Below the pieces are notes generated by a model, which did no database searches, was not told the DNA's origin, and saw only the letters and a list, made by a program, of their open reading frames with translations. 31,351 nt of DNA, from positions 1 through 31,351 of the IMG/VR virus record IMGVR_UViG_3300032334_000513; one strand, given 5' to 3'. Below are positions 9,947 to 17,006 of the stretch, piece after piece; position 1 is the stretch's first letter; each line of letters opens with the position of its first letter. Both the position numbers and the translations under genes were made by a program. This stretch comes from a virus.

Positions 9947-10345
9947 CTAATTGGAGGGTTTGCGGACTACGATGCCGAATTCCCTCATTACATTCACACC
10001 GGGAGGCAAGCCATCTTGCTCATGCTCGGCCATGAATTGCTTGAAGTTGCCCTGATGGATGCGGCGTTCCAACAGATCAACCGCGTCGTTTTCCATGACG
10101 AACTTCTTGAAATTATCCCAGTCGTTCGTCGTGAAACGCTCATTAAGTTTCCTGATCACTGTGCCGCTTCCAGTACGGATGCTGCTCGCGTTGGTGTCAT
10201 TGCAGATGACCAGCATCTCTTTCTCGATAGCCAGCATATCGTCCAAAAACACCTTGTCGTCGGCTTCGTACTGAGCCTTCAGTGTCTCACGTTCGGTTCT
10301 AATAGTCAAGTAGGCTTTGACTAATTCTTCAAGATTCCTGTCCAA
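9947..10345 (-). CDS. Conserved phage replication-module protein, 132 aa
   Basis: A mostly helical protein: an N-terminal coiled coil (residues 1-45), then SIRTGSGTVIRK, then a C-terminal part with DLLERRIHQGNFKQFMAEH and PPGVNV. I recognise this pattern as a widespread small phage family located between helicase and ssDNA-binding-like genes; its biochemical role is not known to me. The start is TTG at 10345, chosen because AAGGAG lies at good spacing upstream and no in-frame ATG exists before residue 37. It overlaps the end of the helicase gene by 17 nt, so the two are co-translated. Confidence 0.7.
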   Translation of the reverse strand: MDRNLEELVKAYLTIRTERETLKAQYEADDKVFLDDMLAIEKEMLVICNDTNASSIRTGSGTVIRKLNERFTTNDWDNFKKFVMENDAVDLLERRIHQGNFKQFMAEHEQDGLPPGVNVMREFGIVVRKPSN

Positions 10346-11711
10346 TTCCTAACTCCTTTTTGTACAGATCCACAAGTTTCTCGTGGGATGACACTTTGCC
10401 CTCCAGCATCTCGTAGACACGCCGCTCAGCCTCTGAGCCTTGCAGATGAACCACGGTCATACTGTTCTGTTGACCTACGCGGTCGATACGGGCGATACAT
10501 TGTAGATACGTTTCTACAGATGTGACGGGAGACCAAAACACCACAGTGTCAGCGGCAGTAAGCGTGACGCCATGTGATGCGGCTTGCGGTTGAATGACTA
10601 ACACCCTAGGATCGGGCGTTGACTGAAAACGGGTGATGATGTCTGCTCGTTCCCGTGGGGATACACTTCCGTTAATTACTTCACTGATGACTCCTTGAGT
10701 ATTAAGAAAACGCGAAACCAAATCGATGGTATGAGTGTATGGGACGAACACCAACACCTTGTTGTCGGTCTCGTCTAACACCTCCATCAGCGCGTTGAGT
10801 CTTGGGCTAATATCAAACTCAACGACATCGCCCTCATCGGTGTACACTGCACCGCCTGAGATCTGCAACAACTTGCTCATTTTCGCCGCCGCATTGACTG
10901 CGGTAATCTGCTCACCTGCCGCTTCGATCAACATCTGGTCTTTGAGACCCTTGTAGTACTTGTTGACCTGCGGTGTCAGAGGTACATGTCTTGTCTGATA
11001 CATCACTGACGGCAGGTCCAGACAGTCTGCCTTTTTGAAGCGTATGGCTGGCTGAAGTGCTGAGAAGACGTTCTTCTGAGCATCAACCTTCGGAACCCAT
11101 TTGAACTGCGTGATTTGTGTCATTACCCTATCGCGCCACGCCGTGAAGTACTGCGGCACATATTGAGGAGAAACTAACTTTGCTAACCCGTAAGCATCAA
11201 GAGGTGATTGAGAAGCTGGCGTTCCTGTCAGCATCCATAGTTTTGTGGACGGTCGTAACACTTTCTTTAGGGTTTTCCAACGCTTGGTAGAAACAGTCTT
11301 GTACGCGTTGGCTTCGTCGATGACTATCAGGTCAAACCCTGAGTTGTAGATCTCGTTGGCTACGATGTTCACGCCGTCGTAATTGATCACAACAAACTCG
11401 TAGCTTCCCTGAATAATCTTCTTACGCTTCTCAGGTGTGCCGTAGGCAACCGCAACGCTTCTGTGCATAGCCGTCTTGAAGATGTCGGCTTGCCATGCGG
11501 TGATCATGATCGAAAGTGGGCAAATGATGAGAACGCGGTTGACCTGTTTCTTATTCATCAGGTAGTCAGCCGCCCAGATGACGGATGATGTCTTACCTGT
11601 ACCTGCTTCATTGAAGCAAAAGGCCCGATCAGTTGTAGCTAAGAACTCAGCCGTTGTTTTCTGGTGTTTGAACGGGGTGTATAATCCCGGCCAATTATAT
11701 TCATTTACCAT
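10329..11711 (-). CDS. SNF2-family (superfamily 2) DNA helicase/translocase
   Basis: A 460-aa ATP-dependent DNA translocase. Visible motifs: Walker A NEAGTGKT (34-41), IDEAN (131-135, motif II), LTGTP (161-165, motif III) and QCIARIDRVGQQ (404-415, motif VI with arginine fingers). This is the compact SNF2-like form common in phages, without chromatin-related extensions. I start at the ATG at 11711, preceded by GTGAG at proper spacing; a GTG four codons upstream (11723) lacks an SD. It heads a four-gene operon (helicase, 132-aa protein, zinc protein, HTH protein). A likely role is replication-fork or recombination-intermediate processing. Confidence 0.88.
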   Translation of the reverse strand: MVNEYNWPGLYTPFKHQKTTAEFLATTDRAFCFNEAGTGKTSSVIWAADYLMNKKQVNRVLIICPLSIMITAWQADIFKTAMHRSVAVAYGTPEKRKKIIQGSYEFVVINYDGVNIVANEIYNSGFDLIVIDEANAYKTVSTKRWKTLKKVLRPSTKLWMLTGTPASQSPLDAYGLAKLVSPQYVPQYFTAWRDRVMTQITQFKWVPKVDAQKNVFSALQPAIRFKKADCLDLPSVMYQTRHVPLTPQVNKYYKGLKDQMLIEAAGEQITAVNAAAKMSKLLQISGGAVYTDEGDVVEFDISPRLNALMEVLDETDNKVLVFVPYTHTIDLVSRFLNTQGVISEVINGSVSPRERADIITRFQSTPDPRVLVIQPQAASHGVTLTAADTVVFWSPVTSVETYLQCIARIDRVGQQNSMTVVHLQGSEAERRVYEMLEGKVSSHEKLVDLYKKELGIGQES

Positions 11712-11737
11712 ACTAGATCTCACTAAATAACTAGAGG

Positions 11738-11756
11738 TGACCCCTTACGGGGGTCA
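11738..11756. other. Leader hairpin upstream of the SNF2 helicase gene
   Basis: A 7-bp perfect stem (TGACCCC / GGGGTCA, 5-nt loop) lies 27 nt before the helicase ATG. No T-run follows on either strand, so it is more likely an RNA leader structure than a terminator. A 13-codon ORF (MMHYLLGMSGLAD, minus strand, about 11755-11796) ends on it, but it has no clear SD. Confidence 0.4.
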
Positions 11757-11821
11757 GTCGGCCAAACCCGACATGCCGAGGAGATAGTGCATCATGAAGA
11801 CACCGCTTGGCTGATGCGGTT

Positions 11822-11844
11822 AAAACGGGGCGTCACGTCCCCCG
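11822..11844 (-). terminator. Weak intrinsic terminator after HNH-like gene
   Basis: On the minus strand a 5-bp stem (CGGGG / CCCCG, 9-nt loop) is followed by TTTT. It lies 30 nt after the stop of the last gene of the polymerase operon, where a terminator is expected. The short stem keeps confidence modest. Confidence 0.4.
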
Positions 11845-11873
11845 GCGAAGCACACTCACACCTGACTGCTTCG

Positions 11874-12155
11874 CTACTTCTTTTCGCGTTTGCTCGTTTC
11901 CGAGACCAACGCACGTTGAGAGTTTCTTTTGAATGAACGGTTCTTGGACGGGCTTTCCAAACGGATTCCGTCAGCGTTAGAACCGCCTTTGCTGAGGGCT
12001 TTAACGTGGGCGACATCTTTACCTGATCTATCAACACCATCATGATCCAGCTTGCGCCGTGCTCGCTGACGTTCCATCCGGTTCGGGAGTTCCCCCCGTT
12101 CCTTCTGTTGCTGGTACTCTTTCTTGTAGGGCCTTGGTTTGTTTACGTAGGGCAT
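11874..12155 (-). CDS. HNH-like small basic protein, 93 aa
   Basis: A very basic protein (many Lys/Arg) with N-terminal MPYVNKPRPYKKEY and the core KDVAHVKALSKGGSNADG followed by SPSKNRS. The DVAHVKALSKGGSN part resembles the HNH nuclease pattern DHI.PLSKGGSN, and the Asn in SKN sits where the HNH Asn/His would be. I recognise this as a common phage family often annotated as HNH-like, but the zinc cysteines of many HNH proteins are missing. The ATG at 12155 is chosen for the conserved MPYVN start; a TTG ten codons upstream is possible. It overlaps the upstream gene by 116 nt in a different frame. Confidence 0.6.
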   Translation of the reverse strand: MPYVNKPRPYKKEYQQQKERGELPNRMERQRARRKLDHDGVDRSGKDVAHVKALSKGGSNADGIRLESPSKNRSFKRNSQRALVSETSKREKK

Positions 12156-12321
12156 CTTGTCGGTCTCTTGCGTCAAGGATTGCAATATTGATCATCCGTA
12201 CCTCGATCAATGCACCCTGTGCCGCCGAGATTGCACCATCATAATCCTGTTCCAGCATCGCGTCATGTACATCTTGCAGGAATTTTTTAGCCCCTAGATA
12301 TGGTTCAGAATAATCAATCAT
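12040..12321 (-). CDS. Unknown small phage protein, 93 aa
   Basis: Residues 1-60 look like a helical domain (SEPYLGAKKFLQDVHDAML, then YDGAISAAQGALIEV). The last ~30 residues are rich in Thr, Gly, Pro and Ser and are encoded by DNA that also encodes the N-terminus of the HNH-like protein, so the tail may be overprinted. The ATG at 12321 is preceded by GAGGAAC inside the end of the upstream zinc-ribbon gene (8-nt overlap). No function recognised. Confidence 0.6.
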   Translation of the reverse strand: MIDYSEPYLGAKKFLQDVHDAMLEQDYDGAISAAQGALIEVRMINIAILDARDRQDALRKQTKALQERVPATEGTGGTPEPDGTSASTAQAGS

Positions 12322-12496
12322 TTTGTTCCTCAGTATATTTAGCCCAAACATCTTTGGGCATCTCGATAGTCATCACACGATAGTTGCACAAGGAACACAC
12401 CCTGCGCCGCTCGACCCAATCAAAATCTCTGGCTGGGTCTTTCCACTGCCGCGTATCTTTAGTCTTCATCGGCCACAAACATTCAGGGCATTTCAA
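12314..12496 (-). CDS. NrdR-like zinc-ribbon protein, 60 aa, TTG start
   Basis: MKCPEC at the N-terminus and RRRVCSLCNYRVMTIE near residue 31 reproduce the zinc-ribbon layout of NrdR (CPxC ... RRRxCxxC.xRf.T.E), the bacterial repressor of ribonucleotide reductase genes. The ATP-cone domain of NrdR is absent, so this is a stand-alone zinc ribbon of about 60 residues. It may bind DNA or a protein partner; repression of nrd genes is speculation. The start is TTG at 12496, overlapping the previous stop as TTGA, a coupling arrangement like ATGA. An ATG five bases further is out of frame. Confidence 0.6.
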   Translation of the reverse strand: MKCPECLWPMKTKDTRQWKDPARDFDWVERRRVCSLCNYRVMTIEMPKDVWAKYTEEQND

Positions 12497-12639
12497 AACA
12501 GTGCATCCGGTACGTTGGACAAATCCAACTTGGGTTTACGTTTGCGTTTGATGCGCTCGACTATGTGAGGGTATGGCGGCATATGCCAGACCCACCGGAT
12601 CACCTTGCCTTCGTCGTCAAGGATGCCGTATCTCATCAT
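12493..12639 (-). CDS. Small conserved phage protein, 48 aa
   Basis: Short gene reading MMRYGILDDEGKVIRWVW, a Pro/Tyr segment, a Lys/Arg run (IKRKRKPK) and the end DLSNVPDALF. The patterns EGKVIRWVW and a terminal ALF occur in a widespread family of tiny phage proteins of unknown function. An AAGGA precedes the two tandem ATGs (12639 and 12636); the second has the better spacing. It overlaps the upstream gene by about 20 nt and the NrdR-like gene by 4 nt. Confidence 0.65.
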   Translation of the reverse strand: MMRYGILDDEGKVIRWVWHMPPYPHIVERIKRKRKPKLDLSNVPDALF

Positions 12640-12883
12640 TTTCCTTTGCTCGCAACATTTCATCTGCGGTTTCGTAGGCCATGACTGTTATGGCTTGTTT
12701 TTTGTTCAACCCTTCGGCAGAAATGATTCCTCTTATAATAAACGCTTGCATTGCCTGTCCCGCAAAGTAATCGCGCAGGGTCATGCTCATGGCGTGTTCT
12801 GATGTGAAGTAGGTTGGTGCTGCGTAATCACCTGCTGTAAATACAAGTTTGTCTGGGTCTGTTGGGTGTGGTTTAAGCGGCAT
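12617..12883 (-). CDS. Unknown phage protein with MTLRDYFAGQA motif, 88 aa
   Basis: The central motif MTLRDYFAGQAMQA and the C-terminal helix YETADEMLRAKEN match a common small phage family of unknown function. The same kind of terminal helix (a residue pattern like A.E.AD.ML) appears in the 61-aa protein at 16821-17006. The ATG at 12883 has an excellent SD (AAGGAG, 7-nt spacing). It overlaps the upstream gene by 11 nt, consistent with an operon. Confidence 0.65.
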   Translation of the reverse strand: MPLKPHPTDPDKLVFTAGDYAAPTYFTSEHAMSMTLRDYFAGQAMQAFIIRGIISAEGLNKKQAITVMAYETADEMLRAKENDEIRHP

Positions 12884-13067
12884 CGTGATTCTCCTTAATC
12901 AAATTAACAATATCTTCGTGTGTAAATCCAAGTGCTTCCAAGTCAGCGGGGCGATACATGACCCACTTGGGTATGAGAGAAACTTTCTCTCCCTGCGCAT
13001 CAATGTGCCCTGCCACCTTCATGATTAGTTTCTCTAGCTCTTTTTGGGTTAGTTCGCGGTCAGTCAT
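12873..13067 (-). CDS. Unknown protein, 64 aa
   Basis: A predicted mostly helical protein with an N-terminal MTDRELTQKELEKLIMK helix and RPADLEALGFTHEDIVNLI. No domain recognised. The ATG at 13067 is favoured because GGGGAG lies six bases upstream; the TTG at 13073 would touch the SD. Start and previous stop overlap as ATGA. Confidence 0.55.
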   Translation of the reverse strand: MTDRELTQKELEKLIMKVAGHIDAQGEKVSLIPKWVMYRPADLEALGFTHEDIVNLIKENHDAA

Positions 13068-13264
13068 AGCCAACTCCCCTGCAAAACATACGCCTTCTTG
13101 CCAATTTGACGCACATCAATCTGGCGCACCTTGAGTTTTAGTTTCTTAGCGTAGTACCGCGCTCGGCCCAAAGACGGTGTACGGACATAGTTTCTACTGC
13201 CGTTTTTTACGGCAACCCAGCGGCACATAACGTAATAAAGTTTTTTGGGCCAACAGTGTTTCAT
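13064..13264 (-). CDS. Unknown small basic protein, 66 aa
   Basis: Strongly basic (many Lys/Arg, few acidic residues), with a RARYYAKKLKLKVRQIDVRQ segment typical of a nucleic-acid-binding or ribosome-associated surface. No domain recognised. ATGA overlaps with both neighbouring genes place it firmly in the operon; its SD (AAGGAC) is moderate. Confidence 0.5.
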   Translation of the reverse strand: MKHCWPKKLYYVMCRWVAVKNGSRNYVRTPSLGRARYYAKKLKLKVRQIDVRQIGKKAYVLQGSWL

Positions 13265-13401
13265 GCGATCTTGTCCTTAAATCCGCTTGTGCCTATCTTC
13301 TTGAAACACGTTTCGCACTTCCAGCGAAAGCCCTTGCCTTTTGATACCGGCACTTTATGTGTCGCAGGGTTCACTCTGCACTGCTGACAGTTATGGGTCA
13401 T
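13261..13401 (-). CDS. Tiny zinc-ribbon protein, 46 aa
   Basis: Begins MTHNCQQCRVNPATHKV and continues with RWKCETCFKKIG: two CxxC pairs (C5/C8 and C29/C32) separated by 20 residues form a complete zinc-ribbon. It is basic and ends in KDKIA. The 4-nt ATGA overlaps at both ends and the intact Cys pairs support a real gene despite its size. The function is unknown; nucleic-acid or protein binding is likely. Confidence 0.6.
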   Translation of the reverse strand: MTHNCQQCRVNPATHKVPVSKGKGFRWKCETCFKKIGTSGFKDKIA

Positions 13402-13640
13402 TTCTTTTTAGCCATCTGACCGGCCAAGTAAGCAGCCTTGTATGCCCCATCGTTTATATTTGATCTCAGCAACTGTTCTTTGAGATACGTAATCTCAGAC
13501 TGAGATTGTTTATCTGCCGCATCCCACCCTGCCATGAACGAATCATAGATGTGTCCTTCCATCGGATGATACCCGCCCATAGGCATGTTCTTGCCATGCG
13601 TTTCCGACCACCATTTGCGCCACGCTTCGCTTTTGTCCAT
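13398..13640 (-). CDS. Unknown phage protein, 80 aa
   Basis: Trp-rich N-terminus (EAWRKWWSETHG), a YDSFMAGWDAADKQSQSEI segment and a Lys-rich tail. The pattern FMAGWDAA is common in small phage proteins of unknown function that precede a coiled coil. The ATG at 13640 has a strong SD (GGAGG) located across the end of the nuclease gene, with a 2-nt gap between the genes. Confidence 0.6.
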   Translation of the reverse strand: MDKSEAWRKWWSETHGKNMPMGGYHPMEGHIYDSFMAGWDAADKQSQSEITYLKEQLLRSNINDGAYKAAYLAGQMAKKK

Positions 13641-13642
13641 GC

Positions 13643-14299
13643 TTACCTCCGGTCTTTGTAGTGTTCACAAGTAGTTACGGGACACCATCCACACAATGGC
13701 GTCTTGTTTGGGTTCCACATGTCTGCTTCGTATGAGATACGCAAGCGGGTGAGGTCATCGGTGAAGTAACTCCACAACTCGTCAATGTCCGCGCGTTTGT
13801 ATTCTTCTTCCAAAAAACTTTCTTTGACGATGAAGAGCAACGCCGCGTTGATATGCTGAACCTCTGGGAAGTGCGCGAACGTCATCAGCGCCATAAGCTT
13901 TAATTGTTTTGAATCAGCGTACTTGTTACTGCCCGTCTTATAGTCAACGATGTGTGCTTTGTCGCCGTTGATGATCAGCAAGTCAACGATGCCTCTCACC
14001 CAATAATCTTTTGAGTATTGTGCTGCGTTGCCGTCACGGTCCAGTGCCATTCTATGTTCGGGGTACTTCTCCCCGTCCATGTCTACAAGCACATCAAGTA
14101 CGGACTTAAATTGCTGGTAGTTTTTTGCAAGCTCCGACCCGTCCTTGACGTAATTTTCTATTGCCTTATGTACCTCGTTTCCGTAGGTCATCTCTGGCGT
14201 GGGGCGCTTGTGGAACCGCTTTAATACTTTTATCTCATGGTACTGCCTTGGGCAGTTAACATAATCTTTGAGGGAAGAGAACGACCAAGTGAAGCTCAT
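13643..14299 (-). CDS. PD-(D/E)XK nuclease, Cas4/RecB-like, with probable Fe-S cluster
   Basis: A 218-aa exonuclease-type protein. It has H44..E48 (YGNEVHKAIE), D106 in GIVDLLI, the core D119-Y-K121 in HIVDYKTG, and Q132 in SKQLKLMAL, which together are the RecB/Cas4-type PD-(D/E)XK site. C16 at the N-terminus plus C203, C206 and C211 at the C-terminus reproduce the four-Cys arrangement that holds a 4Fe-4S cluster in Cas4 and AddB. It lies immediately downstream of the DNA polymerase gene, consistent with recombination or end processing during replication. No CRISPR array or cas1 is present, so it is not an adaptation module. Confidence 0.82.
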   Translation of the reverse strand: MSFTWSFSSLKDYVNCPRQYHEIKVLKRFHKRPTPEMTYGNEVHKAIENYVKDGSELAKNYQQFKSVLDVLVDMDGEKYPEHRMALDRDGNAAQYSKDYWVRGIVDLLIINGDKAHIVDYKTGSNKYADSKQLKLMALMTFAHFPEVQHINAALLFIVKESFLEEEYKRADIDELWSYFTDDLTRLRISYEADMWNPNKTPLCGWCPVTTCEHYKDRR

Positions 14300-14332
14300 A
14301 GCGGTTCCGTTTGTAAAGCGCGAATGTACATA

Positions 14333-16210
14333 TTAACACTCTCCGTAGCTATGTGCAACACTTGCTTCGCAGGTAATCGGCAAATCTTTACCCCAATCGG
14401 GGGGCGTGGACATGCACTCGACGATATATGCTAACGCCTCGTCCTTCTCGGCTTCTGGTACTACGCACACCGCCGCGTCATGCACAGTCAGCACGACACG
14501 ATAGCGACGCTGAATAGCCAGCATCTGTTCGCCCACGACTATTCTTGCTAACGCTTGCACTACGTTCTCAACTATCGATCCACCCCATAGTGGGATCTCA
14601 CCTCGGCGTGACTTGTAGACATAGTGCGTCTTGCCCTCGTCTGTCTTTTTATCTAGTTCTGGATAACGGATGTACAAGCCGTTGGGTAACCTGATACCAG
14701 TTTTATCGACCTTGACCACGCCATGTTCACCATAGTCAAACGGTATGCTCTCGTCATCCCACGTGTACAGACCGTCGAGCATCTTGTCACCCTCGCCCCA
14801 TAGCTTGACGATTTTCTTATTCTTGTCCCGGTAGATCTTGACGATCCGTTTGGACTCCTCGTCGTCAATCTTGACGCTGATGGGTTGCGCCGTAGCTAAT
14901 GTGTGTTGCAACTTAGGCGCGCCTGTACCGTAACCTAGCCCAAGAATGCAGGTCTTGCCAACGAACCGCTCTTCAGGATTGGCTTTGGTGATCGGCGTGT
15001 TGTAGACCTCGCTTGCGAAGATCGAATACACATCCTCATCCTTGGCGAATTGTTTTACTACATCATCCTGACCAGCCAACCACGCGAGTATCCGTGCCTC
15101 AATCTGAGAAGAGTCACAGTTGATGACCATGTATCCGTCTGGCGGACAGATAGCGTTCTTGAGTGTCTTCTTCTTTTTATCTCTTGACGGAAGGTTCTGG
15201 AAGTTCACCTTGTCCGTACCTGACCACCGGCCTGTATGCGCCCCGTAGTACTTCAGGGGGATGGGGATGCGCCCTCGGTTGCGCTTGGCAACGTCTAAGA
15301 ATCTTTGGCACCTTGTCTCTTCAAGGGTGGACTTGGTGTCGAGCCTGACCGCGCACAACATCTGCACTTCCTCGTTCTCGTGCTCTAGTAGTGCAAGGAA
15401 GCCCTCGTCCTTTTTCGCCAGCGCAAGCGTGGGCTTGCCCGTCGTTGGGCTTATCTTCATCGGTGGGTCGATGCCGAACAATGATTTGAGAACGTCTGCA
15501 AATTGTTTGTTGCTATTGAGTTTCTTCATGACCTCTACTGGGTCTTCGACCTTGATCACTTCCCCAACTCTGCGATACATGATGAGTCTGTCGAACGCGA
15601 GGATGTCTAGTCTGTCCTCAAGCATCTGATCATCCACGGTCAGCACAGGCTCCGTGAACATGCGGATCGTCATGTCAATCAGATCTAGTTCTGACTGAGG
15701 AAAGTCTTTAGACAACAGACCCCACAACTTGTAGGTCAGGTCTACGTCGTTCACGCAGTAACGCCCGTATTCATCAAGTTCTTCTTTGGTGAAGTCGAGC
15801 CTACGCTTGCCCTCCGCAGCCACCACCTCATCGCCCTTGACCCCGATCTCGTAGCGCAACGCTAGTGAGGCAAGCGAACCCCCAACATCAACTCCGTGGA
15901 GCGCCCGCGCCATGCACAACGTATCGCGCAACGCCTTGGGCTTGATGCCGTATATCCAACTGAGGATCGCGCCGTCGAACAACATGTTGTGGCACAAGAC
16001 TGTACTATCGTCCCACGGTAGGGTGGATAGATATTTAGCGATCTCGTCCTTGGTCCCCGTAACCCACTTGGCCTCCCCCCCGTCAAACTTGACACCTACT
16101 CCAATTACCTCAAAGCGTTTGTCACGTATGTATTCCTCTGTTGTTTGGTGTTTGAACCCGAGTTTGATCTTCGAATCGTAAAATGTCTCAAAGTCTAAAG
16201 TTATAAACAT
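14333..16210 (-). CDS. Family A DNA polymerase with 3'-5' exonuclease
   Basis: Replicative polymerase of 625 aa. The exonuclease domain has LDFETF (D6, E8), HNMLFD (N75, D79) and YCVNDVD (Y151, D155), so proofreading looks intact. Polymerase motifs: TGRWS...FQNLPS (326-342), motif A CDSSQIEAR (D366, E371), motif B R415...K419...L423...Y427, and motif C TVHDA (H577, D578). Position 762 (E. coli numbering) is Leu. The usual Glu after the motif C Asp is Ala, a variant I believe is common in phage enzymes. No 5'-3' exonuclease domain is present. No clear SD precedes the ATG at 16210, unlike most genes here. Confidence 0.93.
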   Translation of the reverse strand: MFITLDFETFYDSKIKLGFKHQTTEEYIRDKRFEVIGVGVKFDGGEAKWVTGTKDEIAKYLSTLPWDDSTVLCHNMLFDGAILSWIYGIKPKALRDTLCMARALHGVDVGGSLASLALRYEIGVKGDEVVAAEGKRRLDFTKEELDEYGRYCVNDVDLTYKLWGLLSKDFPQSELDLIDMTIRMFTEPVLTVDDQMLEDRLDILAFDRLIMYRRVGEVIKVEDPVEVMKKLNSNKQFADVLKSLFGIDPPMKISPTTGKPTLALAKKDEGFLALLEHENEEVQMLCAVRLDTKSTLEETRCQRFLDVAKRNRGRIPIPLKYYGAHTGRWSGTDKVNFQNLPSRDKKKKTLKNAICPPDGYMVINCDSSQIEARILAWLAGQDDVVKQFAKDEDVYSIFASEVYNTPITKANPEERFVGKTCILGLGYGTGAPKLQHTLATAQPISVKIDDEESKRIVKIYRDKNKKIVKLWGEGDKMLDGLYTWDDESIPFDYGEHGVVKVDKTGIRLPNGLYIRYPELDKKTDEGKTHYVYKSRRGEIPLWGGSIVENVVQALARIVVGEQMLAIQRRYRVVLTVHDAAVCVVPEAEKDEALAYIVECMSTPPDWGKDLPITCEASVAHSYGEC

Positions 16211-16233
16211 TAGATAACGGCTAGTACAGTCAC

Positions 16234-16266
16234 AAAAAAGGGGGTACGTCAGAGACGTATCCCCCC
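16234..16266 (-). terminator. Intrinsic terminator after DUF3310 gene
   Basis: On the minus strand: GGGGG, bulged A, TACGTC, loop TCT, GACGTA, CCCCC, then TTTTTT. This 11-bp stem with U-tract ends the long operon begun at 22081. The polymerase gene starts only 24 nt further. Confidence 0.85.
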
Positions 16267-16273
16267 GCGCGTA

Positions 16274-16819
16274 TTACTGTTGTGCAGGAATACCTAAACG
16301 CTGTGCCTCTTCAGCGGACTGATCGGCATATTCTTCACAAGCCTTGTCGAGCGCACGGCGAAGATACCACTGCGCCTTCTGCAAGTCTTTGATTTTATCC
16401 CCCTTGTGCTCCGCACGGGTGATGTACTTCACCACGTTACCTAAGTTGTAATCCAGACCCTTCGCCTCGATAAAGTCGATGGTCTCTATCCCTCCAGCCG
16501 TGTAGTGCGGTGGGTGATTAACTGAGTCTGCGCGTAAAAACGATGGGACCGTGTATGTCGGGATAGTCATAGTTTTCGTCTCACCTTGAGGTGGAAGAGT
16601 AACCGTAGTAATTGTGATTGGAGGAGCGTCCCCTGCAACCATATTATCTGCCGCTACTCCGATGTCAGCCTTCGGGATGAGCGCCCGCGCCTTACTACGT
16701 AAGATATACGCATAAGCCCTGCTATTGACTTTCATCTTCTTGGTGAAATCATCCACCGACATGAACGGATCTTTCGTGAGCAGTTTAACTGCGCGATTAA
16801 GAGTACTTGCTTTAGCCAC
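16274..16819 (-). CDS. DUF3310 protein with N-terminal helix-turn-helix-like region
   Basis: The C-terminal half contains VNHPPHYTAGGIETIDFIEA, then LGNVVKYITRA and DLQKAQWYLRRALD, the signature of DUF3310, a phage family sometimes called nucleotide-kinase-like but without proven activity. Residues ~1-50 (MSVDDFTKKMKVNSRAYAYI) look like a small helix-turn-helix. A Thr/Pro-rich linker joins the two. The start is GTG at 16819, preceded by AAGGGGA. It is the last gene of the operon, one base after the stop of its neighbour and directly before a terminator. Confidence 0.8.
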   Translation of the reverse strand: MAKASTLNRAVKLLTKDPFMSVDDFTKKMKVNSRAYAYILRSKARALIPKADIGVAADNMVAGDAPPITITTVTLPPQGETKTMTIPTYTVPSFLRADSVNHPPHYTAGGIETIDFIEAKGLDYNLGNVVKYITRAEHKGDKIKDLQKAQWYLRRALDKACEEYADQSAEEAQRLGIPAQQ

Positions 16820-16820
16820 T

Positions 16821-17006
16821 TTATTCCCCTTCTGGAATGGGCGATTTAACGGAAACGATACCTTTGCCGGTACGTTCTACTAACATGGAATCTGCGATCT
16901 CAAATGAAACTCTGGCTATTTGGTCTCGGTAGACACTTTTCGTTATCAGACCGAGCATAGCCAACCCCGCATATAGATCTCGCAGAGACTCCAATTCTTT
17001 ATCCAT
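16821..17006 (-). CDS. Unknown small helical protein, 61 aa
   Basis: A helical protein with LYAGLAMLGLITK and SFEIADSMLVERTGK. The latter resembles the terminal AD.ML helix of the small protein at 12617-12883. The ATG at 17006 overlaps the VRR-NUC gene end by 8 nt. No function recognised. Confidence 0.55.
   Translation of the reverse strand: MDKELESLRDLYAGLAMLGLITKSVYRDQIARVSFEIADSMLVERTGKGIVSVKSPIPEGE

Noticed and set aside
11755-11796. 13-codon minus-strand ORF (MMHYLLGMSGLAD) before the SNF2 helicase gene, possibly a leader peptide.
   Set aside because: No clear SD, and the length is within chance expectation; mentioned only in the hairpin entry.
11724-11873. Possible tRNA or small RNA in the hairpin-rich gap before the helicase gene.
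   Set aside because: No T-arm GTTCGAATCC-like sequence or cloverleaf could be drawn; the structures are better explained as a terminator and a leader hairpin.
11792-12043. Minus-strand 83-codon frame overlapping the HNH-like gene.
   Set aside because: Composition is typical of a frame-shifted shadow of the HNH-like gene, and it has no SD or family-like pattern.
13643-14299. Possibility of a CRISPR-Cas adaptation module because of the Cas4-like nuclease.
   Set aside because: No cas1 or cas2 gene and no direct-repeat/spacer array anywhere in the window; the 31-bp blocks are about 700 bp apart with genes between.
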